From Vibrio cyclitrophicus (GTDB taxonomy: Bacteria; Pseudomonadota; Gammaproteobacteria; Enterobacterales; Vibrionaceae), in NCBI GenBank assembly GCA_023206055.1, contig CP065367.1:1054001-1118000 (forward strand): DNA of 64,000 bases, given 5' to 3'. How positions within the stretch are numbered: the stretch's first letter is position 1; every line of letters starts with the position of its first letter. A model generated the notes under the pieces. It searched no databases. It saw only the letters and a program-made list of their open reading frames with translations, and was not told where the DNA came from. Of this stretch, positions 17,694 to 27,388 are shown one piece after another. The translations under genes and the position numbers were made by a program.

Positions 17694-17719
17694 AGGCAGC
17701 AATTATTGCTGCCTTTTTT
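17694..17719 (+). terminator. intrinsic terminator of kdgR
   Basis: A perfect 9-bp stem (AGGCAGCAA/TTGCTGCCT) with loop TTA runs straight into a T-run; it begins 4 nt after the stop. Confidence 0.9.
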
Positions 17720-17962
17720 ATTGCGAGTTGTCCCATCAGTTACCAGATCAAGAATCACCGATAGAGCATGCCGCGCGCACAGCGGGCAACATATGACTCA
17801 GATAAGCAGCACGCCCAATTCAAGTTATGCGAAGGTCATCAAACCTGTAACCCACTGCCAACCATAAGTTAAAAGTCATCTAAACCAGGTATTTTAAGGA
17901 TTTGGCAACAATTCCATGATTTAAAAGAGTAAAAGGGTTATACATAATAATGTGTTATCTAA

Positions 17963-19309
17963 ATGACTGAAATTATCATGACGCTCAAAGAGATCCTTAA
18001 AATTCCCAATGTCCGCTACTTCTTGATGTTCAGAAGCAGCTACTTTGCGCGTTTTTACTACCCTATTTTTACCCTACTTTATCTAGATTACGGGCTAACC
18101 CTTCCTCAATTCGCGATGCTTAACGTAGTTTGGGCAGCGACCATCGTACTCGCTGAAGTGCCGTCAGGGGCATTCGCCGATACTTTGGGCCGTAAGAAAT
18201 TGGTGGTACTGTCTTCGATCGTGATGTTTGTTGAGATCGCGATGATCGCCTTAGTTCCCACCGGAAACCCCAACTTGGTCTTCATTGTCTTTCTGATTAA
18301 CCGGATTCTCAGTGGCTTAGCGATGGCGCTGGCCAGCGGCGCCGACGAGGCATTGGCTTACGACACCTTAAAAGAACAAGGTAATGAAGAGTTGTGGCCG
18401 CGAGTGCTGCAAATCCAGCTTCGTGTCGCCTCAACTGTCGGTATCTTTGTCACTCTAATTGGTGCGGCGATGTACGATGTGAACTTTATGACGAACATCT
18501 TTCATGCCCTCGGATTAGCCGAGCCAGAAAGCACCAAAGACCTGATGCGCATCCCTGTTTTCGCAACCCTGTTTGTCGCGATGATCGCCATTTATGCCGC
18601 GGTTAACATGCGCGAAGAGAAAAAGGTGATGCCAAGCGACCAAACCAAATTAGCAACCACCATCGCCAGCCTTAAATTAACAGCTGACACAGGTAAGTGG
18701 GTACTTGCTACGCCTTACGTGCTTTTCATTTTGCTGTACTACAGCCTGTTCGAACACACTTCACGCATGTTCTTAACCATGAACAGCCAATACTATCTCG
18801 CTATCGATATTCCTATTATCTACTTCGGTTTTATTGGCGCGGGGATCAGTTTGCTCAAAATCATATTGGCGGGACAAAGCCGTAGATTGGCAGAAAGCAT
18901 CGAGCCTAAAACCTTTATTATTGTCATGGGGTTAGCAAATATCGCGACCTATTATTGGATCAGTTTAGGGTGGTCAATTTATGGAGTAATTCCTGCACTG
19001 GTGCTGATCTTTATCATCATGACGATGAACATATTCATCAGTTACCACTTGAACAAAAAGACGGAATCACACAACCGAGCGACCGTTCTCAGCTTTAAAG
19101 GTTTGATGTTTAATCTCGGATACGGGCTGATCGGTATTTTGTATGCTTACTACTACAAGTTGGTCTCTAATAATTACACCGAGCAAGAGATAGAACAGAA
19201 CCTCGCCTTCCTAGCATCGCTATCTTCGTTCTGCTACTACTTCGCTTTATTGTTCGTTTTGATTAGCGCGTTGTTCTATTTCAAAAACAAGAAACAGCCG
19301 ATCTTCTGA
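17963..19309 (+). CDS. MFS transporter
   Basis: 448 residues with 12 hydrophobic helices. MFS signature A is visible in the loop after helix 2 (GAFADTLGRKKLVV). The second half has a helix-rich segment ending near FKNKKQPIF. No close subfamily is recognised, and there is no adjacent regulator or enzyme to suggest a substrate. The start is uncertain: an internal ATG five codons on is equally possible and neither has a strong Shine-Dalgarno. Confidence 0.75.
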   Translation: MTEIIMTLKEILKIPNVRYFLMFRSSYFARFYYPIFTLLYLDYGLTLPQFAMLNVVWAATIVLAEVPSGAFADTLGRKKLVVLSSIVMFVEIAMIALVPTGNPNLVFIVFLINRILSGLAMALASGADEALAYDTLKEQGNEELWPRVLQIQLRVASTVGIFVTLIGAAMYDVNFMTNIFHALGLAEPESTKDLMRIPVFATLFVAMIAIYAAVNMREEKKVMPSDQTKLATTIASLKLTADTGKWVLATPYVLFILLYYSLFEHTSRMFLTMNSQYYLAIDIPIIYFGFIGAGISLLKIILAGQSRRLAESIEPKTFIIVMGLANIATYYWISLGWSIYGVIPALVLIFIIMTMNIFISYHLNKKTESHNRATVLSFKGLMFNLGYGLIGILYAYYYKLVSNNYTEQEIEQNLAFLASLSSFCYYFALLFVLISALFYFKNKKQPIF

Positions 19310-19432
19310 AGAGCGTTCTAATACTGAATAGAGAGTAAAAGTGAGCCTGTGGCTATAAACAGATCATGACACTTCTTATCATGTGATTTTTTGTTAGTAT
19401 TATCATCAAATTACATCACTCATGGAAGCGTC

Positions 19433-20314
19433 ATGTCTTTTAGTTGGATCGCCTTTACCCTGCTTGCTGCCTTCAGCCAATCTTGGCGCAATGCCTTTCA
19501 AAGCAAGCTAGCCGGCACAATGAGTGTGGCTGGCGTGACGTTAGCTCGCTTTATTTGGGCAGGGCCAATCGCGCTTATTTATCTCTATTCGCTGTACCAA
19601 TGGCAACCAGTCTCCGTGCCTAATTTTTCCGGTGAGTTTGTTTTCTACATTGTTGCTGCTGCGATTATGCAGATCCTAGCGACCGGCTTGATGGTGATGC
19701 TGTTTAAGCTAGAGAACTATGCGATTGGAGCTGGGCTCGCCAAATGTGAAGCCCCAGTTTCAGCGGTATTATCCGTGCTGTTTTTTGGTACAGCTTTGAC
19801 ACTAACAGGTTGGGTCGGCGTGCTTATTGGCACGTTAGGCGTACTAATCATGAGTAGTTCTTCTGGTTGGCGAAGCTTGTCTCCGAAAGTATTTTTGTTA
19901 GGTATGGCGTGTAGTACCGCTTTTGCTTTAACGTCTCTTTGGGTACGTGAAGCAAGCTTGAGCATAGGGCTTCCCTTCCCTCATAGCGCTGCTTGGGTGC
20001 TGTTTCTGGTGATTACTCTTCAGACATGCATTATCTGTACGTATCTCTTTTTCAGAGAGCGAGACACGCTGCGACAGATATTCAAGAAATCTAAACTGGT
20101 CGTGATGACAAGCCTAGCGAGTGTTATCGGTTCTCTAGGTTGGTTTAGTGCAATGTCACTTCAAGCCGTGCCGTACGTAAAGACACTCGGTCAAGTCGAA
20201 GTGATCTTCATGGTGTTGATATCCTACTTTTGGTTAGGGCAAAGCATCGCACGCAAAGACATTGCTGCACTCATCTTACTCTCTATCGCAGCGGTATTGG
20301 TGATGTGGCAGTGA
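19433..20314 (+). CDS. EamA/DMT-family transporter
   Basis: 293 residues, ten hydrophobic helices in two EamA repeats (AFSQSWRNAFQSKLAG opens the first, VASVIGSLGWFSAMSLQAVP marks the second). The ATG chosen has a GGAAG Shine-Dalgarno; a longer frame upstream is less likely. Such proteins are inner-membrane metabolite exporters. The 3' end overlaps the converging diguanylate cyclase gene by 32 nt. Confidence 0.8.
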   Translation: MSFSWIAFTLLAAFSQSWRNAFQSKLAGTMSVAGVTLARFIWAGPIALIYLYSLYQWQPVSVPNFSGEFVFYIVAAAIMQILATGLMVMLFKLENYAIGAGLAKCEAPVSAVLSVLFFGTALTLTGWVGVLIGTLGVLIMSSSSGWRSLSPKVFLLGMACSTAFALTSLWVREASLSIGLPFPHSAAWVLFLVITLQTCIICTYLFFRERDTLRQIFKKSKLVVMTSLASVIGSLGWFSAMSLQAVPYVKTLGQVEVIFMVLISYFWLGQSIARKDIAALILLSIAAVLVMWQ

Positions 20315-21491
20315 CGAGATCGTTAATATGACTAGGACAAATTGAAGTCATATTTCGACCGTTTGTTTTCGCTTGATATAACGCTTTATCGGCTCGACCA
20401 ATAAACCCATCCCAATTCTCATGTGGGTGAAGCTGAGCGACACCGAAACTCGACGTCAGAAACATCTCATTTCCTTGCAATGCTGAGATCTCTGAAATAG
20501 ACAATCGCAACTTGCAGGCAATAGCCTGTGCTTGTAGGAAATTAACATTGGGCAATAAAATCATTATCTCGTCTCCGCCAAAACGGAACGCACTGGCTGT
20601 TGGTGATGTTTTTATCGCACTTTGAACCATTTCAGCAAAAGACTTGATGACGAGATCACCCACAATGTGTCCGTGTTGGTCATTGATCGACTTAAAGTTA
20701 TCAATATCCATCATAATGGCACTGACAGGCGTAGTCCCTGCCTGCTTCATGATGACTGGAACCATTTCATCTAGTGCCCTGCGGTTTCCAAGTGCCGTTA
20801 AAGGGTCACTGTAGGACAGATCATGAATAGACCTAAGCAATCTTGCATTAATCAACCAGAGCATTGTAAAGCTCATCGACACGATAAGAACAATACTCAT
20901 TAAAAAGGCAAGTTGATGGATGAGCGCGGCCGCCATGAAATCTTGCAGCTCAGCTGAAAATAGCGTCACCATGACTCGGAAAACCATAAACCCGCCATAT
21001 ATCAAAAATGACAAGGCCATCATCAAAGTTGCTAAGTTCAAGTCATCACGTTGACCCTTTAACACCGCAAAGGCAGTACAAACAGTTACAAAGGCCAAAT
21101 AGAAACTAATGAGGATAATTCGAGCCTTGATAGAAGGTTCGTAGTACGTGAAATAAATAAAACATGGCAAAAGAGCCAACATCATCAGACTGCTGAGGTA
21201 GGTGCATTTTAGGGAATATTCTCGGAACAGGCATAAGCTATACAAAGCGAGATGAAAGCCAAGCGCAATAACCATGTTGGCGCCAATAACAGTGATCCAA
21301 TCAGGGAGCTCCCCTCTTAGGCTCAACATCAACGGCCCAGTTCCGATAACAAATATTGAAATGGAAAAAATTGAAAGCCCTTTAATGGACTGCTGGGTAA
21401 ATTGGAACAGCAATAAGCCAATACAGTAAGTGAAAGAGAACAAAATAATAATAAAATTAAGTGTTCTCATATCCAGCGAAAAACCATCCAT
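20283..21491 (-). CDS. membrane-bound GGDEF protein, probable diguanylate cyclase
   Basis: 402 residues. About seven hydrophobic helices fill residues 10-220 as a membrane sensor module, followed by a GGDEF domain (YSDPLTALGNRRALDEM, MMDIDNFKSINDQHGH, FRFGGDEIMILLP, RADKALYQAKTNGRN). The active-site motif reads GGDEI; the catalytic GGDE is kept and only the last residue differs. The allosteric RxxD site is missing upstream of the motif, so product inhibition at a canonical I-site is not expected. It converges on, and overlaps, the DMT transporter gene. Confidence 0.85.
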   Translation of the reverse strand: MDGFSLDMRTLNFIIILFSFTYCIGLLLFQFTQQSIKGLSIFSISIFVIGTGPLMLSLRGELPDWITVIGANMVIALGFHLALYSLCLFREYSLKCTYLSSLMMLALLPCFIYFTYYEPSIKARIILISFYLAFVTVCTAFAVLKGQRDDLNLATLMMALSFLIYGGFMVFRVMVTLFSAELQDFMAAALIHQLAFLMSIVLIVSMSFTMLWLINARLLRSIHDLSYSDPLTALGNRRALDEMVPVIMKQAGTTPVSAIMMDIDNFKSINDQHGHIVGDLVIKSFAEMVQSAIKTSPTASAFRFGGDEIMILLPNVNFLQAQAIACKLRLSISEISALQGNEMFLTSSFGVAQLHPHENWDGFIGRADKALYQAKTNGRNMTSICPSHINDLVTATSPIPLR

Positions 21492-21549
21492 GATTTTCTA
21501 TCTTCCATACTCAAACCAAGTTACAACATGGTTGATAATCATACAAACC

Positions 21550-21578
21550 ATAAAAACATTCACCTTATGAATGTTTTT
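21550..21578. terminator. hairpin with flanking A/T runs upstream of the GGDEF gene
   Basis: AAAAACATTCA and TGAATGTTTTT arms form an inverted repeat followed by TATTTTATAA. It looks like an intrinsic terminator but lies upstream of the cyclase gene and upstream of the dioxygenase gene, so no annotated gene needs it. The rest of this 304-nt gap holds the two divergent promoters and nothing else that I can recognise. Confidence 0.4.
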
Positions 21579-21795
21579 ATTTTATAAAATAAGAGATAAG
21601 TCACATATGCGGAGATCTGTCTCGCATGAATCTATGACATAGATAGGCATGTAAAATTCGCCCACATATGGCTTCATAGCATCACTAAATCTATAAGCTT
21701 CTTTACTCGTTACTTGGTTGAATGACGACTGTCTGGCATTATGCGCCCAAGAAATCTGTGGTGATTGCACGACAATAAATAAACGAAGGTAGTCA

Positions 21796-22581
21796 GTGGT
21801 AGAAAATAGCCAACAATTAAGTAGCCAATACGACGAGCATGGTTACTTTGTTATCAGAAATTATTTCGATGAAGCTCAGATTGCATCGCTAAGAAAAGTC
21901 GTACTGAAATTCCATGAATCATGGAAAGCAGACAACGAAGAGTTCTATCAAGAAGAGGCATTTAACTCATCTTTAATTACGGGAAGCGAGTATTTACCTG
22001 CCGACGATAGAAGCGTACTTTTTGACTTTATAAGCTCAAAACAAGTGATGGAAGTGGTTGATGCGGTAATTCCGAACAAACCAGCATTCATGAATACGCA
22101 ACTGTTCTTCAACCCAGTAAACCCGCAACAAAAAGACTTCTGGCATCGTGACTGCCAATACGACTATGACATTGATGACCAGATGAAAGTCATCATGGAA
22201 ACCCAAGTACTGCATCTGCGAGTGCCTCTTTTTGATGAGCCTGGTATGGAGCTTATCCCTGGCACACACAAGCGCTGGGATAATGAAGAAGAGTACAATG
22301 TTCGCCAAGAAGAAAACGGCAAAGTGAGCAGCGATGACATCTCTGGCGGTAAGAAAATACCATTAGCTGCTGGGGACTTATTGGTGTTTTCAGCGGATAT
22401 GATCCACCGAGGTCGATATGGGTTGGATCGTTTGGCTTTGGATATTTTGATCTTCGATTCTGCGGCAGACTATGTCGACTACGTTGATGACGATTGCTTA
22501 CCAACACCCGCTATGTTGAGCAATATTACCGACCCAAGATTGTTTATGAATACGCTACACTTAAAATCGATGTCGTGTTAG
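21796..22581 (+). CDS. phytanoyl-CoA dioxygenase (PhyH) family protein
   Basis: 261 residues starting at GTG behind an AAGGT Shine-Dalgarno. N-terminal YDEHGYFVIRNYFDEAQIASLRK is the usual PhyH opening. Fe(II) ligands are readable as HxD in WHRDCQYDYD (about residue 117) and a distal His in SADMIHRGRYGLDRLAL, whose Arg would hold 2-oxoglutarate. It should be a cytosolic Fe(II)/2-oxoglutarate-dependent hydroxylase. The substrate is unknown; no biosynthetic neighbours help. Confidence 0.8.
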   Translation: MVENSQQLSSQYDEHGYFVIRNYFDEAQIASLRKVVLKFHESWKADNEEFYQEEAFNSSLITGSEYLPADDRSVLFDFISSKQVMEVVDAVIPNKPAFMNTQLFFNPVNPQQKDFWHRDCQYDYDIDDQMKVIMETQVLHLRVPLFDEPGMELIPGTHKRWDNEEEYNVRQEENGKVSSDDISGGKKIPLAAGDLLVFSADMIHRGRYGLDRLALDILIFDSAADYVDYVDDDCLPTPAMLSNITDPRLFMNTLHLKSMSC

Positions 22582-22708
22582 TAAACGATTCAAACAATTG
22601 CATCAAAGGTCGGTGATTTGACAACAATAAAAATAACAAATGTGTTCATACTTAATTCATAAGACTAGTAATAAGATAGCTTCATATTAAATATTTGAGG
22701 CAATCAAT

Positions 22709-23050
22709 ATGACAAAGTTAGTTACTAGCATTTCACTACTTACGGCACTTGTTGCGGGTACTGCTTTAGCAGAAGTAAATGGTGAGGATTTTAATGAATT
22801 CCCTAAGCAAGATGCTGCGCACTGCTTTGGTTGGGCAGCAGGCCTAGATAAAGATCAAGACTACGCCAAATTTATTGTCGAACTATCGAAAGGTCGCACT
22901 GTGAGTGTCAAAGAAGACCCTTATATAATGGAAGAATTCGGTACTGCAATGGGTTATTCAGAAGCGATGTTAGAATTTGCTGGCAAAGAAGCTGCGGACG
23001 AGAAATATAAACTAATTTGCGACCCAATAAAACAAAGCTATGGCTTTTGA
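22709..23050 (+). CDS. small exported protein, unknown function
   Basis: 113 residues. A signal peptide spans residues 1-21 (LLTALVAGTALA, then cleavage before EV). The mature part is acidic, helical in appearance, and has two cysteines (AAHCFGWAAGL and KLICDPIK) that could pair. A TGAGG Shine-Dalgarno supports the start. No family is recognised. It seems monocistronic. Confidence 0.75.
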   Translation: MTKLVTSISLLTALVAGTALAEVNGEDFNEFPKQDAAHCFGWAAGLDKDQDYAKFIVELSKGRTVSVKEDPYIMEEFGTAMGYSEAMLEFAGKEAADEKYKLICDPIKQSYGF

Positions 23051-23182
23051 TCGCGGGGTTTAACCCTGAGATTTAATCACCCAGAACGATATCTATACAA
23101 GATCACTTGTCAGAATACCCACTCATAATGGTACCACTCTCTTTTCAGTAACGCGTAATATTTTAGACCGTTCAGACATAAA

Positions 23183-23211
23183 AATAGGCCTCAACAATGT
23201 TGAGGCCTATT
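23183..23211. terminator. palindromic bidirectional hairpin
   Basis: A 14-bp perfect inverted repeat (AATAGGCCTCAACA/TGTTGAGGCCTATT) around a single base lies between the small exported protein gene and the converging MFS gene. Flanking A and T runs are short, so termination strength is uncertain, but position and symmetry fit a shared terminator. Confidence 0.6.
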
Positions 23212-23320
23212 AAAGTATCTGCAAATTATCACGACTTAAACGATAAGCAGCCTTTTTATAGAGTGGCTATTTACCAGAAATAAATGTCATTACAATTCAT
23301 AAAGAGATATGAAGCTTAGA

Positions 23321-24982
23321 CTAAGCAGAAACCTTTTCCGCAGCCAGTTCCTCATTATTTTCAGTCTCTTCTTTGTTAATCATAAGCGAACGATTAGGAA
23401 GAAAACGAGTTGCGAATAGCATTAGTAGGAATGATACCGCAACTGAATAAAGCGCCGCACGATTAGATTCCACTCGAGAAGTCGCGTTGATTTCATGTAA
23501 CTCAACCATATCTTCCGCAGCCACCTTATCACTCATCAAGACCTCAAAGGCATCATCACCTAAGAAATTAATGCTCGGCATTTGTTCGATAATTTGCTTC
23601 GTTTCATTGGTGATAACACTTGAATCGCTTACTTCAGATTTGAAGCCGTTAGACATCGTTAGAAGCATAGTTACACCCATGATAGCGATACCAATAGAGT
23701 AACCTACATTTCGTGCTGCCGCTTGAATACCACCAGACTGCTGTGCGTCTTTTTCATTCAAGGCATCAGTAACAATAATTGAACATTGCGTCGCCATTAA
23801 ACCACAAGCTACACCCATCAAAACTGCACCTGGAACAAGGAATGCTAATGAGTACCCATCACTATATAAACCTAGTGACAATATGATTGCTGCAACTGCA
23901 CCCAAAGATAGACCCAACGTACATACAAATCGTGTTGTTAGGTGATTAAGGCGCTGTGGAACAACAATAGATGTGATAACCGTACCAATCGCCAACGATA
24001 CTCCAATGATGGCACCTGCCATTGCTCCTGAGCCGCCAATGATTTGCATATGAGGGACTAACACGACAGCCGGAGTTGCAAAACCGATCCAGAAAGCGCC
24101 ACCTAGAATCAGGCCAACAATCACTTGCTTATTCTTTACGATAGCTCTAGGCAACAAACAATTACCGTAGGTAGCTTCAAACTTGCCTTCCCAGACGTAT
24201 AGACCAGATAGAACAACCAAACCAAGAGCAATCATCAACGGTGCAGGGCTGATACCAAAGACATTGACGTCAGTAATCGGAGCCCAAAGCCCTAGCTCAG
24301 GAATTTTAAGTGCCCCAATGATAAAGAGAACTAAGCCGATACCACACAGAACGATACCAAAGATGTCGATTTTCGGTTTATGAGTAATTTCAAGCTCTTT
24401 GAGTTTAAACGAAGCTGCTAGGACACCAGAAAAATAAACTGCCATAGCAAGCATTGCAGCACTCAAGCCAAACGAATCAATTAAGATACCTGCCATTAAA
24501 GGCATTGCAGCTGAAGCGATACCACTTGCAGCGGCTACACCACCAAAGGCTATAGCTTGATCTTTCCCGTTATACGTACCAGCGATAATACCGAGTACCG
24601 CTGGAATAGCGAGACTGGCACCGAGACCAGCCATAACCCTAGCACCAAATATGAATGTTTCGATGTTTGGTGCAAAAGCGCCACAAATTTCAGCGCCAAT
24701 AAGGAGACAGATACCGATACGGAAAGATCTTACCCAGCCAAAAACTAAGCCAAGTAAGCCACCCGCAATCATAAACGCACCAGTCATTAGACTGAACATA
24801 GCGTTACTAAGCTGAACATCACTCATGCTAGCCCCAAGACCATTGATGAGCTCGCTTGCTGCGATACCAACAACAGCATTGTCTCCGCTGGTACCTACCT
24901 GCGCAGCACAAAGAACAAGCAATACCAGCCACTTGGCTTTGCCAGAAGTTTGGTCACCTGTAGAGGTGTTTATTTTTGTCAT
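23321..24982 (-). CDS. MFS drug-type exporter (DHA2-like), first paralogue
   Basis: 553 residues with about 14 hydrophobic helices. The N half shows LGLVFGWVRSFRIG (signature A position) and AIAFGGVAAASGIASAAMP (TM5 antiporter motif C position). A periplasmic loop of about 60 residues precedes the last helix, and the tail is acidic. It is a clear paralogue of the MFS protein encoded near 29 kb. Divergent from a LysR gene, which probably regulates it. Likely an efflux pump for an amphipathic compound such as a bile salt or drug; the substrate is inferred. Confidence 0.8.
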   Translation of the reverse strand: MTKINTSTGDQTSGKAKWLVLLVLCAAQVGTSGDNAVVGIAASELINGLGASMSDVQLSNAMFSLMTGAFMIAGGLLGLVFGWVRSFRIGICLLIGAEICGAFAPNIETFIFGARVMAGLGASLAIPAVLGIIAGTYNGKDQAIAFGGVAAASGIASAAMPLMAGILIDSFGLSAAMLAMAVYFSGVLAASFKLKELEITHKPKIDIFGIVLCGIGLVLFIIGALKIPELGLWAPITDVNVFGISPAPLMIALGLVVLSGLYVWEGKFEATYGNCLLPRAIVKNKQVIVGLILGGAFWIGFATPAVVLVPHMQIIGGSGAMAGAIIGVSLAIGTVITSIVVPQRLNHLTTRFVCTLGLSLGAVAAIILSLGLYSDGYSLAFLVPGAVLMGVACGLMATQCSIIVTDALNEKDAQQSGGIQAAARNVGYSIGIAIMGVTMLLTMSNGFKSEVSDSSVITNETKQIIEQMPSINFLGDDAFEVLMSDKVAAEDMVELHEINATSRVESNRAALYSVAVSFLLMLFATRFLPNRSLMINKEETENNEELAAEKVSA

Positions 24983-25132
24983 AATTATTTCCAGAGGTAG
25001 TTAATTATAAAATTTACAAAGGAATTGTATTCCCACTTCATAGTTTGAGAAATAATGTATTGCTTATAGTAGGTATGATCATTTTATAATGAGCGTAGAT
25101 TACAAATATTATTTTTAAACGATAGGCTCATT

Positions 25133-26035
25133 ATGAATGATAAATTAATACGTTCTTGTATGTCTAATGATATTGGATTGTTAATTCCTTTATATATTTT
25201 ATTACAAGAATGTCATGTTACGAATGCAGCAAATCGTCTCAATATTAGTCAATCTAGTATGAGTCAATACCTAGCAAAAATAAGAAAATCGTTTCAAGAC
25301 AAGATATTAGTTAGAAGTGGCAACGAAATGGTACTAACACCTGCTGCAGAGAAGATCTTACCTGAGCTAGAAATAATATTTTCAGCCATAGATAATATTT
25401 ATCATATTAAAGATTTCACTCCGGGAGAGATAAAGAGGAAGTTTATCGTCGCAGCTAGTGAAATGAATGGTTATTTAGGAAAACATTTTGTCACGTGGAC
25501 AAGCTCACATATCAACCAATATGAAGTTGAACTGGTTCCAAGAACTCGTCATGTATTTGAAGAGCTTTCTGCCGGACAAGTGGATTTTGTGCTCGGAAAC
25601 CTTTCAGACGTCCCTCAAGATTTTCACGTGCGTAAACTTCGTAGTATTCGTTATAAACTGTACGACAGCACGGCAAACCCTATCATAAAAAAACGCGAGA
25701 ACGATATGACAGTGTTAGCACAAAAAAACTTCATTACGTTATCGGGGATCGGCCACGCAGAAAAGTTGGCGGAAAATCTCTTTACTTCTTTAAACCTTAA
25801 ACGAAATGTCGCGTTTAGAGCACTAACGTTGGATCAAGTTAAAGACGGTATTATTGACCATGATTTGCTTGGTTTTTTGCCTGAAATCTATGATACGCAC
25901 GACGGTATATACAGTGTGGACGATAGCTTTTCATTCATGGTTGATATTTGCTTATATTGGCACCCAAGGATGCAAAATGATCCCGAACATAGCTGGATGA
26001 GAGAAGAGATATATAAGATTTCTAAGCTTGATTAG
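25133..26035 (+). CDS. LysR-family transcriptional regulator
   Basis: 300 residues. The helix-turn-helix is ECHVTNAANRLNISQSSMSQYLAKIRKSF (about residues 28-56), and the effector domain follows. It lies 150 nt from the divergent MFS gene and is followed by a shared terminator, then the convergent amidase gene. By position it is the best candidate regulator for the pump, amidase, barrel and second pump in this locus. Confidence 0.85.
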   Translation: MNDKLIRSCMSNDIGLLIPLYILLQECHVTNAANRLNISQSSMSQYLAKIRKSFQDKILVRSGNEMVLTPAAEKILPELEIIFSAIDNIYHIKDFTPGEIKRKFIVAASEMNGYLGKHFVTWTSSHINQYEVELVPRTRHVFEELSAGQVDFVLGNLSDVPQDFHVRKLRSIRYKLYDSTANPIIKKRENDMTVLAQKNFITLSGIGHAEKLAENLFTSLNLKRNVAFRALTLDQVKDGIIDHDLLGFLPEIYDTHDGIYSVDDSFSFMVDICLYWHPRMQNDPEHSWMREEIYKISKLD

Positions 26036-26063
26036 TTGAAGAACCTGCGCTTAAACATAAAAG

Positions 26064-26100
26064 AAAACACCGCGTTCAATATCTTGACCACGGTGTTTTT
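26064..26100. terminator. bidirectional terminator between LysR and amidase genes
   Basis: A 9-bp stem (AAAACACCG/CGGTGTTTT) with an 18-nt loop sits between two convergent stop codons, with A- and T-runs on the outer sides. Confidence 0.7.
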
Positions 26101-26117
26101 GTTCAAAGCATGAAGAG

Positions 26118-27152
26118 TTAGATTTCGTTACTCAAGTCTTTAAATTCGAGAGTCGTATCTAAATAAGTCATAGAACGGATACCAGGAGTATCAAAATCGA
26201 TCTCTTTTGTATCGAACTTCAACCAAGAGTTTGTTCCATAATGGCTTTGGAAAAATACGCCCGTTGAGTTAGAGGCGATATGACGCCAAGCACAGACGTT
26301 GGAAACGTCGGCATCAATACCAAACCCTTTACCGTTGTATTTGATAGAGCCACTCGTTACTGTTGCTTTATTTGATAACTGGATGGCTTCAACCATGCCT
26401 TCATTCCAATTTTTTGGCGTTACTTGGTTTGAGTAAAATGCAGCGCGAACAAAACGACCTGCCGCAGTGTCATCACCAGGTAAACCTAATGTACCGCTGC
26501 CAGCTCCTAGAGGTAGAATTGTTTCACCCTTTCTAAACTCAGTGGTTAAGTAACCAGTGTTGCTGATATTGGTATAGTTACGAAGATTGGCCAAATGCCA
26601 GTCGAACGTTGGAGCATTGGCTAAAGTACCGTATGGGTTGTCATATAGCTTCATTTCGCCACCGACAAACTCAATCACAAGGCAATATCCCAGTTTGTCA
26701 TAAACTGCAAAGTGAATAGGTTGGGAAACATTGCCAAATTCCGGAATTTTTTGGTCACAGACTTTAATTTTGGCAAGTGCAGCTTTGACTTCTTCAACAT
26801 ATTCAAATTGTGAAGAAACAAAATCAATAAGATGAACGTAGGTAATAAAGTTGCCATTATCGTCTTCAGATACTGTCATATACTCAGTAAAATCAGGTAA
26901 GTACAACCCAGTAACAGATAAGCCTTTTTCATTCATAGCACCATGGAAACGCTCGGTTGGGCCGAGAGAATTACCAACAACACCATACTTCCCTATCCAA
27001 CTCATTGCTTCTAGGCCTTCTGGCCCCTCAGACTGATATTGATGACCTCTTGGGGCAACAAGCATTCTCGAGCCTGCCGCTGTAAATAGTTCCATGTTCA
27101 TAACGTGGAAATATTGCTGGTCTTCAGTTCTTACTTGAAATGTAGTGCACAT
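26118..27152 (-). CDS. choloylglycine hydrolase / penicillin V acylase-family Ntn amidase
   Basis: 344 residues beginning MCTTFQVRTEDQQ: removal of Met exposes Cys2, the N-terminal nucleophile of the family. Further family positions include the MNMELF segment near residue 18, an Asn-rich GVVGNSLGPTER region, and LGLPGDDTAAGRFVRAAFYS. No signal peptide is present. Members hydrolyse N-acyl amides: conjugated bile salts, penicillin V, or in some Gram-negative bacteria acyl-homoserine lactones. Marine context makes any of these possible. It sits between two MFS pumps and a LysR regulator. Confidence 0.85.
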   Translation of the reverse strand: MCTTFQVRTEDQQYFHVMNMELFTAAGSRMLVAPRGHQYQSEGPEGLEAMSWIGKYGVVGNSLGPTERFHGAMNEKGLSVTGLYLPDFTEYMTVSEDDNGNFITYVHLIDFVSSQFEYVEEVKAALAKIKVCDQKIPEFGNVSQPIHFAVYDKLGYCLVIEFVGGEMKLYDNPYGTLANAPTFDWHLANLRNYTNISNTGYLTTEFRKGETILPLGAGSGTLGLPGDDTAAGRFVRAAFYSNQVTPKNWNEGMVEAIQLSNKATVTSGSIKYNGKGFGIDADVSNVCAWRHIASNSTGVFFQSHYGTNSWLKFDTKEIDFDTPGIRSMTYLDTTLEFKDLSNEI

Positions 27153-27388
27153 AAATACCTCTATATTATTTAATAAATTAAGTCGGTGCCTCTTTTGTTT
27201 GTGAGTTAAATATATATACCTGCGTATCCCTTAGATATGGACAAGAGATAATAACTATTATTATTTATTTCTAATGTCATTATAAGCCTATTACTTAATC
27301 CTAATGACTACTATTACCCTCTTTGTATAACTGTTTGAGTTATTATCACCGCCAACATAATTCCAATTAAAACAACCAAGGTTTAGTG

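Noticed and set aside
21582..21770. 62-codon minus-strand frame in the GGDEF-PhyH gap
   Set aside because: No ribosome site and no recognisable features; it overlaps the expected divergent promoters.
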